In this document: positions 44,974-56,362 of the stretch, piece after piece
Layout of the letters: every line of letters begins with the position of its first letter
Numbering within the stretch: the first letter of the stretch is position 1
NCBI RefSeq assembly: GCF_902635505.1
Contig: NC_045427.1
Location: forward strand, 54,462,539-54,526,538
Direction: 5' to 3'
DNA: 64,000 nucleotides
DNA from: Sarcophilus harrisii
Taxonomy: Eukaryota > Chordata > Mammalia > Dasyuromorphia > Dasyuridae
Notes under the pieces: model-generated
What the model was told of the DNA's origin: nothing
Seen by the model: the letters and a program-made list of their open reading frames with translations, nothing else
Database searches by the model: none
Made by a program: the position numbers and the translations under genes

Positions 44974-47900
44974 GTAAGAAATTAAATTATTAGTGCTTTG
45001 ACTTCCATTTAAAATCTAAGTTGCCATTTTATATCTTAATTTTAAATTAGAGGTTTTTTTAAAGTATGGCATAATGGGTAGAGAGCTGACCTTAAAGGCA
45101 GGAAAATATAAATTCAAATTCTGTTTGTGATATATTGTTGTGTGACCCAAGGCAAATGGCTTACTCTCTCAGATTTCTAGAGAATTTTGATACAGCAAAA
45201 TGCAGAGAGAGAAGGTATCACTCTCATTGGTAAAGGGAATTTGCTTACCTAGGAGTTCTCTATACCAGAGGTATCAAATTCATTCACAAGTGGCCAGAGC
45301 CAGATTAAAATATAATTGGAAAATGTTAAAGCCTCTACAATATAGATAGCATTGATTTGTGATTTTCTAAATCAATTTGATCTGTTTCTATTTTGAGTTT
45401 GAAACTATTGCCCTAGGCCAAAGAGGTCATAGGTTAGGTTCTTTTCTTTATCTTATTTAGAAGTCTATTTTGAACTAATTTTGTACCTTAACAGGAAAAT
45501 ACTGTTTAAAAAGTCATGTGTATTTACATGCATATTTTTTCTCTTTTGTGTATTCCTCTTCCACTCCCTTTTTAGAAAAATAAGGTTGTTGTTTTTTTTA
45601 ATAAAGATTTTAATGGAATGTAAAATCTGGAAAGGACCTCATCAGATCCTGTCTCATTATCTCATTTTATAACTGAGCACATTGAGCTTAGAAAAAGAAA
45701 AGAACTTACTTATGTTTACCTAGCTGCTTGCTGATCGCAGAACCTGAATCAGAATGGGATGGAGGGGGGGAAGGAGATGTCCTTAGTCCTTATTTTAATT
45801 TTATTTTAAATAATATTTCCCACAATATTATGCAGTTTCTCACATAATTCTTCCTCTTTTAATTTAACTCCTTTCATTCTCCAACACGATTATTGGCTAC
45901 TGCCTCAGTTTATGAAATTTTGGGTTTGGGGAGTCATTTTGTTGCAACATGGGAAAGATCCTTTTTATGATACACACAATCAAGTATGAGTTATTGAAGT
46001 TTTTAAAAAATTGAACACATGGAAATACCCAATGTTACCCAGTCAGTTAAAGTTTAAATTTAAATAGATTTTATCAAAAACTTTGCAGGTAAGCATTTAA
46101 CAATCATTTCTTTATATATTAATATGTTATCACTTTATAGTATAATGTGTGATAAGATTTCAAGCCTTCTATCTTTTTTCCTCCATAATTCTCTTTATCT
46201 TTGCTTGTTGGTTTCAAAGCCAGATGCTGCACACCATAAGATAAAGACACTGAGATGTTGTATTTCCTTTTCCGTTTTCTGACACAGGTGCCACAGATGG
46301 TATTGGAAAAGCCTATGCTGAAGAATTAGCAAGCCGAGGTCTCAATATTGTCCTCATCAGCCAGAATGAAGAAAAGCTGCACAAGCTTTCCAAAACCTTA
46401 GCTGAGACCTACAAAGTTGAGACAGAGATCATAGTTGCAGACTTCTCCAATGGCCGTGGAATTTACTTACTTATTAGAGAGGCTTTACAGGACAGAGACA
46501 TTGGTATCTTGGTGAATAATGTTGGAGTATTTTATCCCTACCCACAGTATTTTACTCAAGTCTCTGAAGAAAAACTGTGGGACATTATTGACGTCAACAT
46601 TGCAGCTGCCAGCTTGATGGTCCATATAGTATTGCCAGGGATGGTGGCAAGGAGGAAGGGGGCGATTGTGAACATCTCTTCTGGCTCTTGCTGCAAACCC
46701 ACACCCCAGATGACCGCGTACTCGGCGTCAAAGGTGATGGTCACTGTGGGCTGGAAAGAGAGCCCTAGCATAAAATATATTGTAATCATGTGATTGGTGA
46801 TTGCGAACCCTCTTGTTATCCTTCTGACTGTAGCTATGAGTACTCTTAGCTACTCTTTTCCTAATGAAAAACAAGAAATAAATGTTTTCTTTTTTTTTCC
46901 TTTCTTTTTAAACAGGCTTACTTAGACCACTTCAGCAGAGCATTGCAATATGAATATGCTTCTAAAGGAATTTTTGTACAGAGTTTAATTCCATTCTCTG
47001 TAGCTACAAATGTGAAAGCATGCAGGAGCTTTCTGCATGGCTGCTCTTGGTTGGTGCCATCACCAAAAGTATACGCACATCATGCAATTGCTACTCTTGG
47101 AATCTCGAAAAGGACCACAGGATACTGGTTTCATTCAATTCAGGTAAAAATAAAGGGAACTTTATTTCATGTAAATCAGCATAACCTTTGTTTTTTTGAA
47201 TGACTCATAAAATTTTTCTTAAATTTAAATGAAAGCTAATGTTGAGACACAGAAAGCTCTAATTGATTCTTACATTGACTTCTCTAGCATGTTTTGTTGT
47301 TACAGAAACTTCCTTCTGCAATATTTGCATTAAGATTGGTGAAAATTAAAATGGAGATAAGATTTTAAAAATAAAAAGAGCTTCTGTGCATAAATGCAAA
47401 TAACAGAAGAAAACACATCTTAATTTGATAACCATATTGTCATGTAGAAGTGCTCTTTAGCTATATGCCAGGGTTCCTGACAGTTCCTGACAGTTCCTAT
47501 AAATCTGAAAATATTTTGAATATAGGCCTAGTGATGGATTGACTAAATGTCAGTCATCTTAAGGAGAGCCTACCTATGTCTTCAGGGCCTTATCACTAGT
47601 TTGTCCACAAGGTGCGTGAATTTATTTGACATTTAGGGTGTCATCATTATAGTGTGTTAGCCTGATCTTTACTCTCTTAGCTGTTGAGGTAAAAGTGGAG
47701 AAATAATTCTCACCTGTACGACTGATATAAAGGGAATCTGGAACAATTATCACCACATTGACCTTAATGAACTATTAATATTGGGTTGGAAAGCATTTCT
47801 TCTTATACTTGAAAAAAACATTAGTTTTATCCATTGAGCTATTACTTTTTTACCTCAGAACACAACACAAGTTTGGCAGGAAAAGAGCAGCCTTCTTAAG

Positions 47901-49237
47901 TCTAGTTTTCCATCTGTGATATTTAATAAAATATGCCAGACACATTCTAGCATAGAGTTGATATAAAACAATTTAATAAATATTTTTTCCAGGGTTAATT
48001 GTCATAAAAATTAGGAAATGGTGCTACTACTATGTATTAGTAGTTGAAGCTAAAAGCATGCTTTAGTTAGGACAAGCTGGCAGAGCAGGATGGAGAGGTT
48101 TTTATCCAATTTTAAACTTGTATGTATTTTCATCTACTTGGTCCTAGATATTTGTAGCCATTCCAAAAGATAGATCCAGTATAAAAAGTTGTGCATATTC
48201 TATTTTTCATCAGTGGGATGAGTACTAAGCTTTTTACTTTAGTATTTAATGATTTTGAGGATTCATAGTTTCATCAAGTGAGTTAGATCTCTACTCATGT
48301 AGTTGGCCACTTTTCTATGCCTGTGGTTCTCAAAAGATGTGCCATAAAATTTTGGAATTTTTGTTAATTCAGATAAAAGAAAATTTATAAATATTTTTCT
48401 TTAATATCATTTTAATTACCCTATCTATATAATATGGTAAATGGAGCATTTGAAAAACACAGTTTTCCTATTATACATAATGCATGTAACTCAAAACATG
48501 TCAAATCCTGAAATGATAAAGAATTCAACAAAAATGGCCTCTCTTATTAAAGAGAAATGTTGCATGCACACATCTTACGATTTTGCAGTAGTGGTGGCAG
48601 TGCAAATATTCAATGTATCTGATTTCCTCATAATTCAAGAAGACTATGGGGAGCAAAAATAAATTTACAAACCACTTCTTAATTATTTTAATGGATTGCT
48701 CTTGTCCCTAATTTGTAATGACCAAATTTTTAATGAAGAGTATCTCTGTATTTAGCTTAGTGAGCTGGTCCTAAGAAGATAGCCACTTCTTAGGTATAAT
48801 CTTGATAATTCAGGGTCATCAGTATATCATAATAAAGCATCAAAGTAGGATGTTAATGAAAGATTAAATTTTTCAAATAAATGAAATTGAGATTCTAGAT
48901 AGTGATGACTCTTAATATCCATCAGTATATGCAAAGAAATACAGGATTGAATCAGTATTTTCTGGAAATGTTCTCTGTTTTACAATATTTTATTTGATTA
49001 GTGTTTTTAAGTGTTTGGACCTGGTAAGAACTGATGAATATTCTGAAGTCTTATTAATTGGTACTTTTAGTAATAATCGTAATTTGGGGGGGGGGGAGGT
49101 TAGTATTGTTAGTAACTTTTTCTCCTTTTTCTTTTTAGTTTCTTTTTGCACAGTATATGCCAGAATGGCTCTGGGCTTGGGGAGCAAATATTATCAACAA
49201 TTCCTTGCGTCATGAGGCCTTATCCCATAGATTGTGA
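44754..49237 (+). CDS. HSDL1: HSDL1, hydroxysteroid dehydrogenase-like protein 1 (four coding exons)
   Basis: Joining 44754-44973, 46288-46733, 46916-47143 and 49139-49237 gives 330 residues without a break, the length of human HSDL1 as recalled. It is a classical short-chain dehydrogenase/reductase fold related to 17-beta-HSD12. A hydrophobic N terminus is followed by the cofactor motif SGATDGIG (73-80), the NNVG motif (150-153), the Ser of the ISSGS motif (about 205) and the YSASK motif (218-222). Human HSDL1 is called inactive because Phe replaces the catalytic Tyr at 218; here the codon 46719-46721 is TAC, Tyr. Residue 99 is Gln in LISQNEEKL, where Arg is expected from the family. Reported location of the human protein is mitochondrial. 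All introns are GT-AG. Whether it is active cannot be told from sequence. Confidence 0.95.
44974..46287 (+). other. HSDL1 intron with SINE and hAT-like element
   Basis: 1314 bases, GT-AG, phase 1. 45064-45180 is a plus-strand marsupial SINE ('gcataatgggtagagagctg', 'gtgtgacccaaggcaaatgg'). 45268-45419 resembles a short hAT-like element ('ccagaggtatcaaattcatt' to 'gagtttgaaactattgccc'). The rest is unassigned. Confidence 0.55.
46288..46733 (+). CDS. HSDL1: HSDL1 coding exon 2 of 4 (residues 74-222, catalytic core)
   Basis: 446 bases; acceptor TGACACAG, donor GTGATG after the Lys222 codon, phase 0. Holds the TDGIG loop, the NNVG motif, the Ser of the active site and the complete Y218-S-A-S-K222 motif at the exon end. 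Confidence 0.95.
46916..47143 (+). CDS. HSDL1: HSDL1 coding exon 3 of 4 (residues 223-298)
   Basis: 228 bases, phase 0 at both ends; acceptor TTTAAACAG, donor GTAAAA. Begins [14 protein letters not shown] and contains the [11 protein letters not shown] segment (substrate side) and [15 protein letters not shown]. Confidence 0.95.
47144..49138 (+). other. HSDL1 last intron, no feature recognised
   Basis: 1995 bases, AT-rich, GT-AG, phase 0. A G-homopolymer lies at 49086-49096 shortly before the acceptor. No assignable repeat or RNA gene is seen. Confidence 0.5.
49139..49237 (+). CDS. HSDL1: HSDL1 coding exon 4 of 4 (residues 299-330 and stop)
   Basis: Acceptor CTTTTTAG, then [17 protein letters not shown], as in the human C terminus. 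The last residues are LSHRL with TGA at 49235-49237, whereas human ends LSCTA as recalled; length is the same. Confidence 0.93.
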   Translation, partial: FLFAQYMPEWLWAWGANIINNSLRHEALSHRL

Positions 49238-50410
49238 ACCTGGATATGTCATCTTAGGAAGTCTTGCCAAATTATGTGAATCTACAGTATTCAGAGCTTT
49301 GGAAGAACAACACTTCATTTTAATTGTGTATTTGCTCTTAACTATTTTGCTGGCACCTTATTGTTGCATCATTGATAAAGCAGACATGGTACTTTTAAAA
49401 AATACTGGGGAAGCTGCCTGAAGGCGTTGGCACAGGGTTAATATTGAATGTGATGAGAACTGATTTAGGAAGCCTAGAGTTGGGTATTCCTTTTTTTTAT
49501 GTAAGCTACAGGAAAAACTATGTCAGTGAGTCAGTGTTGTGCTATGAACCAAGATGAACTGAAATTGAAATGTTCACAATTTGAATATTTGGGTCTTTTC
49601 ATTTTAAATCTTATTGTTTTAAGAGTGGTCATGTGTTTTGTTAAAGAATTGTAATTTCTTGTCTAAAAATAACTGGAAAAGGTGTGTTTAAAGAACTATT
49701 TTGAAGCTTAAAATGGCTGGTGTTTGTAGCTGTAGAAATCCAACTACCTATGTGTATTGTATTATATAGATCTTGTCATTTGAATTTCTTCTGATAAAAT
49801 TGCTGCTTTTCATTTAAAAACAGAATTGTATTAGCTGTTTGAAAATTGATCATATTTAGAAAATGGTGAGATCTAAATGAGCAACTTTATATATAACTAA
49901 TGGGCAAATCAGTTAAAGATATATGTAAAATGGCTTTGAGCGGGAGTTTCATGGATTTTTAAAACCATTTAAACCATCACAAAAGAAAAGCTTCTCTAAT
50001 TTTGGTGACCCTGTATAAGTCTAAAAGTATAAGTTACTACTTTCTGTCAAGTTCTTACCTACTTTGGAACTAACATTTTGCCAGAGCTGCAAATACATTA
50101 TAAAGTATTTCGAGCATTTCTTTAATTTATACAATTCTTTTGGATAATATAATGATTTTCAGTGTTTTGTGGTTTGTTTTTTTTTTTTACTGAAATCTTG
50201 TCCTTTAGAAAAAAATTATTTCACAATTTTCTATGTGATAATCAATTCCAATAGCACTTATTGGTATAAACAAAATTGTTTGCTGAGGTAGTTAAAATGT
50301 GGAGTAATTATGTACTATGTATTTTATCTGATGAAATCATAACAGATTTAGAAATGTAATCCTAGTTTGTGCAATGAATGTAATGAATAAAATGAAAATT
50401 GTGTTGGAGT
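49238..50410 (+). other. HSDL1: HSDL1 3' UTR
   Basis: AT-rich sequence after the stop, extending about 1.17 kb to the AATAAA at 50386. No repeat insertion is seen, which fits a conserved terminal exon. The end is set by the poly(A) signal and a following GT-rich stretch. Confidence 0.65.
50386..50391 (+). terminator. HSDL1: HSDL1 poly(A) signal AATAAA
   Basis: First canonical AATAAA after the HSDL1 stop, followed within 12-20 bases by GTGTTGG, a typical downstream element. Confidence 0.6.
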
Positions 50411-51189
50411 AAAATGACTAAAACTGCTTAGACAGGGTTAGTTCTGAAATATGTGTGTGACATTTTTGGTTTAGATCATAGTATCCTGTTTGAAAACTCT
50501 TGTTGTGAAAACCATTCAGTGCTGTCCAAACTGTGAAACTTTATTCAAATGTAAAGTATTGTTATTATTTACGTGTTGATAATTCTGCATTTAATTTTGT
50601 GAGTCAGTGAAGATATATTGCGTATTCATAAGCCTGGTAAAATTATTTAAGAATCATGACTTTGGTGGAATTGTTTTCTCATGAAATAATATGCCTTTAT
50701 CAGCACCCATCAGTATATATGCATATCTGTAAATGAAAGGTCCTAGCCCTGCTGTACAGGATAATGATTGTTACTGGGACACTTGGATTGGAACCTTGCC
50801 TCTTACTTTTATGGAGAGTGTCCTTGGATAGATTAACCTTTCTGTGTTCTATCTGGTCCATAAATTGTAGAGAAGGTGCCATCCTGCATCCATAGTGGGG
50901 GATTCTTCATCTAAGCAGTCCCTTTGGCTATTCATACATATGGATGTATCCCTTCCAAAGAGCTGCTTTGGACCACTGTCACCTGACACTGAACTCCCCC
51001 CCTCCTTAATTCTTATAGTCCAGGTCCTAAATTATCCCCTGTTCTTCCTCTGAGGCCCAGTTCTTCTGTTAGTTCACCAATTATATTATCTATGTTCAGC
51101 TTTGTCTTTTTCTAGAGGCCCTAGGTAAAGGAGGAGAAAGGGGGGAACAAGATCTTTTTACTTAATTACTACAAGCAAAAAGCATCAAG
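50411..51189. other. HSDL1-MBTPS1 intergenic, no feature recognised
   Basis: No exon or assignable repeat is seen. A longer HSDL1 3' end using a later signal cannot be excluded. Confidence 0.35.
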
Positions 51190-51395
51190 TATTTGTTTAT
51201 TTACAGCTACCATGTGTGTGTTGCTGTATTAGGGGCTGGGGATATCGAAGCAAAAACATGAAAGCCAGTGTCCTCAAGGAATTTACATTTTATTAGAAAA
51301 GATAACATGTCCACATGAAGAGTTTCCTAAAAGTCTTTGGAGTTTTTCATTTTCATATTTTTGGAACATCCCATAAGTATGTCCAAAAGAAATAC

Positions 51396-51444
<49 letters not shown>

Positions 51445-52300
51445 GTGGGAGAAGATTTTAAGGGTTAAGTGAGGAATATCTTCCAAGGGTGGACAGCCTA
51501 GTAGAAGGAACCGGAACTGGAATGTTGTATGTAAAGATGGGAAAGGCAATCAGAGGGTCCATGGAGGAAAATGTTCTATAATAAGCTTGTAAAGGTAGGC
51601 TTGAAACAATTTCTGAAGGACTTTAGGTGTCAAACAGAAATTTGTACTTGATCCTAGAGATTAAATAGGGAGCCATTGGAGTTGAGGAGTGACATGACTG
51701 GGTGAAAGATGGATTGGAGAGGGGCGAGAATGGAGGCTGAGAGATCAGTTATAAGGCTACTGCAGTGATTCAAACTAATAATGATATGCATTTGAAGCAG
51801 GTGCAGAGAGAATGAGAAATTGGGACTGGAGCAACAGGAGTGTTGAGAAACGAAGAGGGAGGGGGAGGTGATAATCAGATATTTGGGGCTATTTTGAGCT
51901 TTGAGTCACAGTCATTTTGAAATACTAGTAGTGCAATACTAGAGATCAGGAGAGATAATGGCTGGCCATATGTGATCTGAATAGACATGATAATGCATAG
52001 ATACTGAAGAGATCAGAAAAAGATATTATAGAGAAGAGGACCAAGGACAAGAGTTTTGGGTTGTACAAGTAAGAGGCAGGATGAAGATACAGCAGAGTGA
52101 AAAGAGAATCAGGTAGGCAGGAGGGGACACTATCTTAATATGGGGGCTAAGCTGTTAGAAGTGGATATGAATGTAGACAGCTTTTTCTAGGTAGCTGGTT
52201 AAGAAAGGGAGCAGGTATGAAAGGATTGGGTAGGGCATTTGTAAGTATGATTGAAGATCTTATCATGTTTATACATATCAGGAAATGAATGATAGGCATT
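51190..52300 (-). mobile_element. L2 LINE, broken antisense copy
   Basis: 51190-51330 is the antisense L2 tail ('attaggggctggggatatcg', 'gtgtcctcaaggaatttaca'). 51600-52290 continues ('gcttgaaacaatttctgaag', 'gagccattggagttgaggag', 'aagaggaccaaggacaagag'). A 44-base T-run lies between. Confidence 0.65.
51400..51443. repeat. Poly(T) run of 44
   Basis: Uninterrupted T-run. It could be the A-tail of a minus-strand retroposon, but no body or target duplication was recognised. Confidence 0.9.
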
Positions 52301-52339
52301 TAAGGGCTTGCCATGTGCCATGAGCTGCCAGCTGTCTAG

Positions 52340-53015
52340 AATATAAATACAAATTGAAACAGTTCTCTCAAACTCTTAGCTTTACTTATTTTTGAGATCA
52401 TCCGGGCTCACAATCTTGACCTTGGCTTTGCTTCTTCCTTGACTTGACCAAATTTTTAGTCCTTTCTCAAGTCCAGAATTCCCCCTCCTACTCTCTGAGC
52501 TGAGGATCTTGCTTTATATTTAATTTTTTGGCAAATGGTCTTTTGCCAAGAGTTCCCTCTTCTTCCATCCTTCTCATCTGACATCACTTGGATGCCCTTT
52601 GCCAGTCTCCATTCCCTTACATTAGAGGAAGCCCCTATCCTGCCCAAGGTTCACCCTCTGTGCAAGTGACCCCATTCTATGCAGTCTGCTCTAGCAGGTT
52701 GTTGCTTCTCCCTCTGCAATTCTCATGTTCAGTTTTCCCCTGTTGACTGGCTTTTTCCTTGCTGCCTATAAACACACCCATGCCTTCCCTGTCATCAAAG
52801 CACTCATCCTTGATTCATCCATCTCTGACAGCTATCCTCCCATCTCTTTTCTTCCTGTCATGGCTAGACTCAGAAAACCATCCTTAGTTTCCTTCCATCT
52901 TCCTTTTTTAAAACAAAGCAATACAAAAAAAGCTTGGCTTGTAGTTTTACCACTGAATGGAAACTACCAGCTCCAGAATTTAACAGGGATCTCTGAATGA
53001 TCAAATCCATTGGAC
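52340..53015 (+). mobile_element. Probable L2-related sequence
   Basis: Pyrimidine-rich sequence with L2-like blocks ('ctgacagctatcctcccatc', 'agactcagaaaaccatcctt'). Weak assignment. Confidence 0.35.
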
Positions 53016-54075
53016 TTGATCCACTTCTCATCCTTGATTTCTTTGCAACCTTTAAGACTGTTGGTAATCATTAGTTCTAGATACTTATTTCTAAGCTTTG
53101 GGGACATTGCCTTGATATTCCTGCTTACCTGTCCAACTGCTGTTTCCTTTGCTGGAACTTTGTCAGTTGTGCCTAATAACTGGGAGACCCCTGGTGATAT
53201 CTTTTTAAACTTCTATGAAGTTTTGTTTGGTGATCTTTCCATAGATTTAATTATTCTTTCTGAACTACTGCGGTAGCCTTCTGGTTGATCTTCCTGCTTC
53301 TCTCCATTCGAGTGCATTCTCCACTCATGTATCAAGTTATGTTTTCAAACATCAAACTCCTGCCTCTTGCCCAGTGCCTTCCTATTGCATCCAAGAGCAA
53401 ATAGAAAATCCTCCATTTGGCTTCTCTTAAAAAAATTTATTTAATACACATTATGATTCATGTTGGGAGAGAAATATCAGAACAAGAGGGAAAAACCATG
53501 GGAGAGAAAAAAAGTGAACATAACATGCTGATTTACATTCACTCTCCATAGTTCTTTGGATGCAGATAACATTTTGGGGGGGGTTGCTCTGGATCACCAA
53601 ACTGCTGAGAACCAAGTCTTTCATAGTTGATCATTACATAATCTTGCTGTTATTGTGTATAGTGTAATCCTGTTCTGCTTGTTTCACTCAGCATCAGTTC
53701 ATGTAAATCTTTCCAGACCTTATCAGCTTGTTCATTGTTTCTTATAGGACAATAATAATCCATTATTTTCATATATCACAACCTGTTCAGCCATTCCCCA
53801 ACTGAGGGTATCCACTCCTTTTCCAGTTCTTTGCCATCACTGAGCTGCTACCAACATTTTTGCATATGTAAGTCTTCCTATCCTTAGTTCTAGTATGTCC
53901 ACTCTGAAATCATTTCCTTTAACCAGTCTATATCTCATGTGCAATTGTTTTGCATATTATCCCTTCCATTAGCTTCTTGAAAGTGGGGACATTTTTTCTT
54001 CCTTTCTTTTTATCTTGTGGGACATAACACCGTGCCTGGAAGAGTAGGTGCTTAATAAACACTTATTGACTTTAC
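53016..54075 (+). mobile_element. L2 LINE ORF2 and 3' end, split by an L1
   Basis: 'atccttgatttctttgcaac' aligns with the L2 LLDLSAAF region, and 'tgctgtttcctttgctggaa' with its SVSFAG. Interrupted at about 53428-53890 by a minus-strand L1, then the L2 tail 'ccgtgcctggaagagtaggt gcttaataaa' to 54075. Confidence 0.7.
53428..53890 (-). mobile_element. L1 3' end, 5'-truncated, inside L2
   Basis: Minus-strand L1: 'ttcactcagcatcagttcat', 'gttcagccattccccaactg' mark the ORF2 C terminus. No clear target duplication was seen. Confidence 0.75.
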
Positions 54076-54084
54076 TTCCTCACA

Positions 54085-54479
54085 TAAAACGAGCATCCAA
54101 ATCTTCTCCACCAGGAATCAAATCTCAGGACTAGCATCCTGGTTCAGGTCTTCCATCACTTCTCACCTGAACTACTTCCAAAGCCTCCTCATTGGGCACT
54201 CTTTCCCACTCCTCAGACCAGTCAGTCAATCCTCCACACAACTGCTCATGATTTTCCTAAAGTTCAAGTGTGACACTGCCACTACTGGCAAATCAATGCC
54301 ATTCATTAATTTTCTATTGCCTCTGTAGTCAGATATCAATTCTGGCTTTTAAAGCTTTTCACAAGCTGTCACCAACCTTTCTTGAACTCTATAAAGTCCA
54401 TACAAGGCACTATCCTCTCTCCAGGTCTTTGTCCAATTATTCCTGTACATATCTCATCTGTACAGTTTTCTGCAAATTG

Positions 54480-54512
<33 letters not shown>

Positions 54513-55010
54513 AGGATCTTTGAGATCTTACAATTTATTCTCTTAGGTTTCCTCTTTGGGAAACATTTGCTCTAAGATAACCTTACCCTTACAGAACAGA
54601 GTCTGATCCTTTGCCTCTGAACCATTGCTCCTTTCTTCCATTCTTCTATCAAAGAGTAAGTATAGCCTCACTAACAATTAAGCAGAGATGTCCAAAAGTA
54701 GAATGGGATTCTGCAAATTGTTGATTGCAAACTCCTTAAGGGCACTTCCTAAGGGTTTGCTGACCTGACTTGACAATGCTGTTCCTTTTCTCTGTGCCTT
54801 TGTGTTGGCCCTCTCCCATATCTGGAATGCCCTTTCTCCTTCTCCTTACGCCTGATTTCCTTCAAGTTCTCTTCTCTATGAACATTTCGCTAACCACCAT
54901 GCACATTTGCTTATGTTAACTCCTTGAGAGGAATTGTTTATTTTTTTCATTCTAAACACAGTGCCCTGAGACATTTAAGCATTTTATAAATGCTTGTTGG
55001 TTGATAATTA
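54085..55010 (+). mobile_element. L2 3' region, split by a small retrocopy
   Basis: 'ctcacctgaactacttccaa', 'ggcttttaaagcttttcaca', 'cccatatctggaatgccctt', ending 'aagcattttataaatgcttg'. Interrupted at 54482-54708. Confidence 0.72.
54482..54708 (-). pseudogene. Retrocopy of an unknown transcript 3' end, 14-bp target duplication
   Basis: A minus-strand insert of about 200 bp with an A-tail of about 27. On the minus strand AATAAA lies about 25 bases before the tail, as in a normal mRNA 3' end. Flanked by perfect TTCTGCAAATTGTT (54468-54481 and 54709-54722). The body matches none of the SINE or L1 types elsewhere in the window. It could be an unrecognised SINE. Confidence 0.6.
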
Positions 55011-55299
55011 GAGAATCTACTAGTGTGTGGTTGTGTGTGGGTAGCCCTGTAGAGGATTTTGGTCTGAGAAATCCTAGGAATCATAGGGCACTATGATTTT
55101 TTTTTAATAGTCTTGACTTAATTACTTGTCTGTTTTTAAAAAGCATTTACACACTATATAAATGTTATTCTCTTCTGAAGGGATGCAGAGATTCCAACTG
55201 CAGGATGATGGGGTGAGAAGCAGAAGCATCTGTCCCTAAAGTGAATTCTAAAATTGATCAGATTAACCCACACCTTGTCTCAAACTCTGGGCCCATATA
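55011..55299. other. Intergenic, no feature recognised
   Basis: Short unassigned stretch before the left inverted arm. Confidence 0.3.
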
Positions 55300-56362
55300 T
55301 TAATAATACATGTTATCATGTGTCAGGTGCTGTGCTAAGTGCTTTATAATTATTATGTCATTTGATCTTCATAACAATCCTGGGATAAGTACTATTACTA
55401 TCTCCTTATTACAGATAAGGAAACTGAGGCATACAAAAGTAAAGTGAGTGGTCCAGCATCACACAGCTAATGACTGAGACCATATTTGAATTCAGGTTTT
55501 CCTGACTACAAGGTGAGTGTTCTTTCACTGTGCCCCTCAGCATAGACAATACAGTTCAAGAAATCATAAAAGAAAATTGCCTATATATTTTAGAACTATT
55601 TACAAGTATATATATATATATATATATCTCAAAACCAAAATCCAGAGCGCCCAGATCAAAGAAAAAATACTTCAAGTAGCCAGAAGTAAATAATTCAAGT
55701 ACCAAGTAGCCAAAGTCAGGATTCGTACATGATTTAACAGCCCCCACTATAATAGATTAGAGAAGTTGTAATGCAACATTCCAGAAGCAAAGCATAGAGG
55801 CTTAAAACCAAGAATAACTTACTGAAGTGGGAAAAAATAATCCTCAAGGTGAAAAATTGGTCAAATGAACACTCCCAGAGGAGGAAATAAAAGAGTTAAT
55901 AATATAAAAGAAGCCTTGAAGGCAATCTTTGTTGTCTAACCCACACCCATCAATTGGAATGGGGACACTAATGGTAACTTCAAGCCAAAGCAAGCAATTA
56001 CTGTCAAGGATAAAATTGATGTAATTTGGAAGTGTCATTTAAAATAAAAAGCAAATGTTTAATTTTTGTAGATCGTATAGAAAGCAAGGGCAAGAAACTG
56101 CAGGGAGTCTAAAAAATTAAGTAACAAGATGCAGCTCCAACCCTAATAACATCTTATCAAACCTAATTTCCTTTTATAATCTTTTTTATTCACATACTAT
56201 TTTGCATTATACCTATTTCTGTCTCTCTATTAAACTGCAAACTCCCTGAGGAGAGGGATACACTACGCCTTCTGTGTCAAGCACAGAAGACCCTCAACCT
56301 GGCAAACAGGTCATAAATGTTTGTCAAACTTATTGTTAGGTCGCTTTAGTCAAGTCTGACAG
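55300..56362 (-). repeat. Left arm of a 1.1-kb inverted duplication
   Basis: Reverse complement of 61021-62136 at about 98 percent identity over the inner 700 bp, by eye. It contains a minus-strand CORE-SINE (about 55305-55545), a plus-strand L1 ORF1 fragment, and L2-like sequence at 56200-56340. A (TA)n run at 55608-55627 replaces about 80 bp present in the other arm. Confidence 0.9.
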
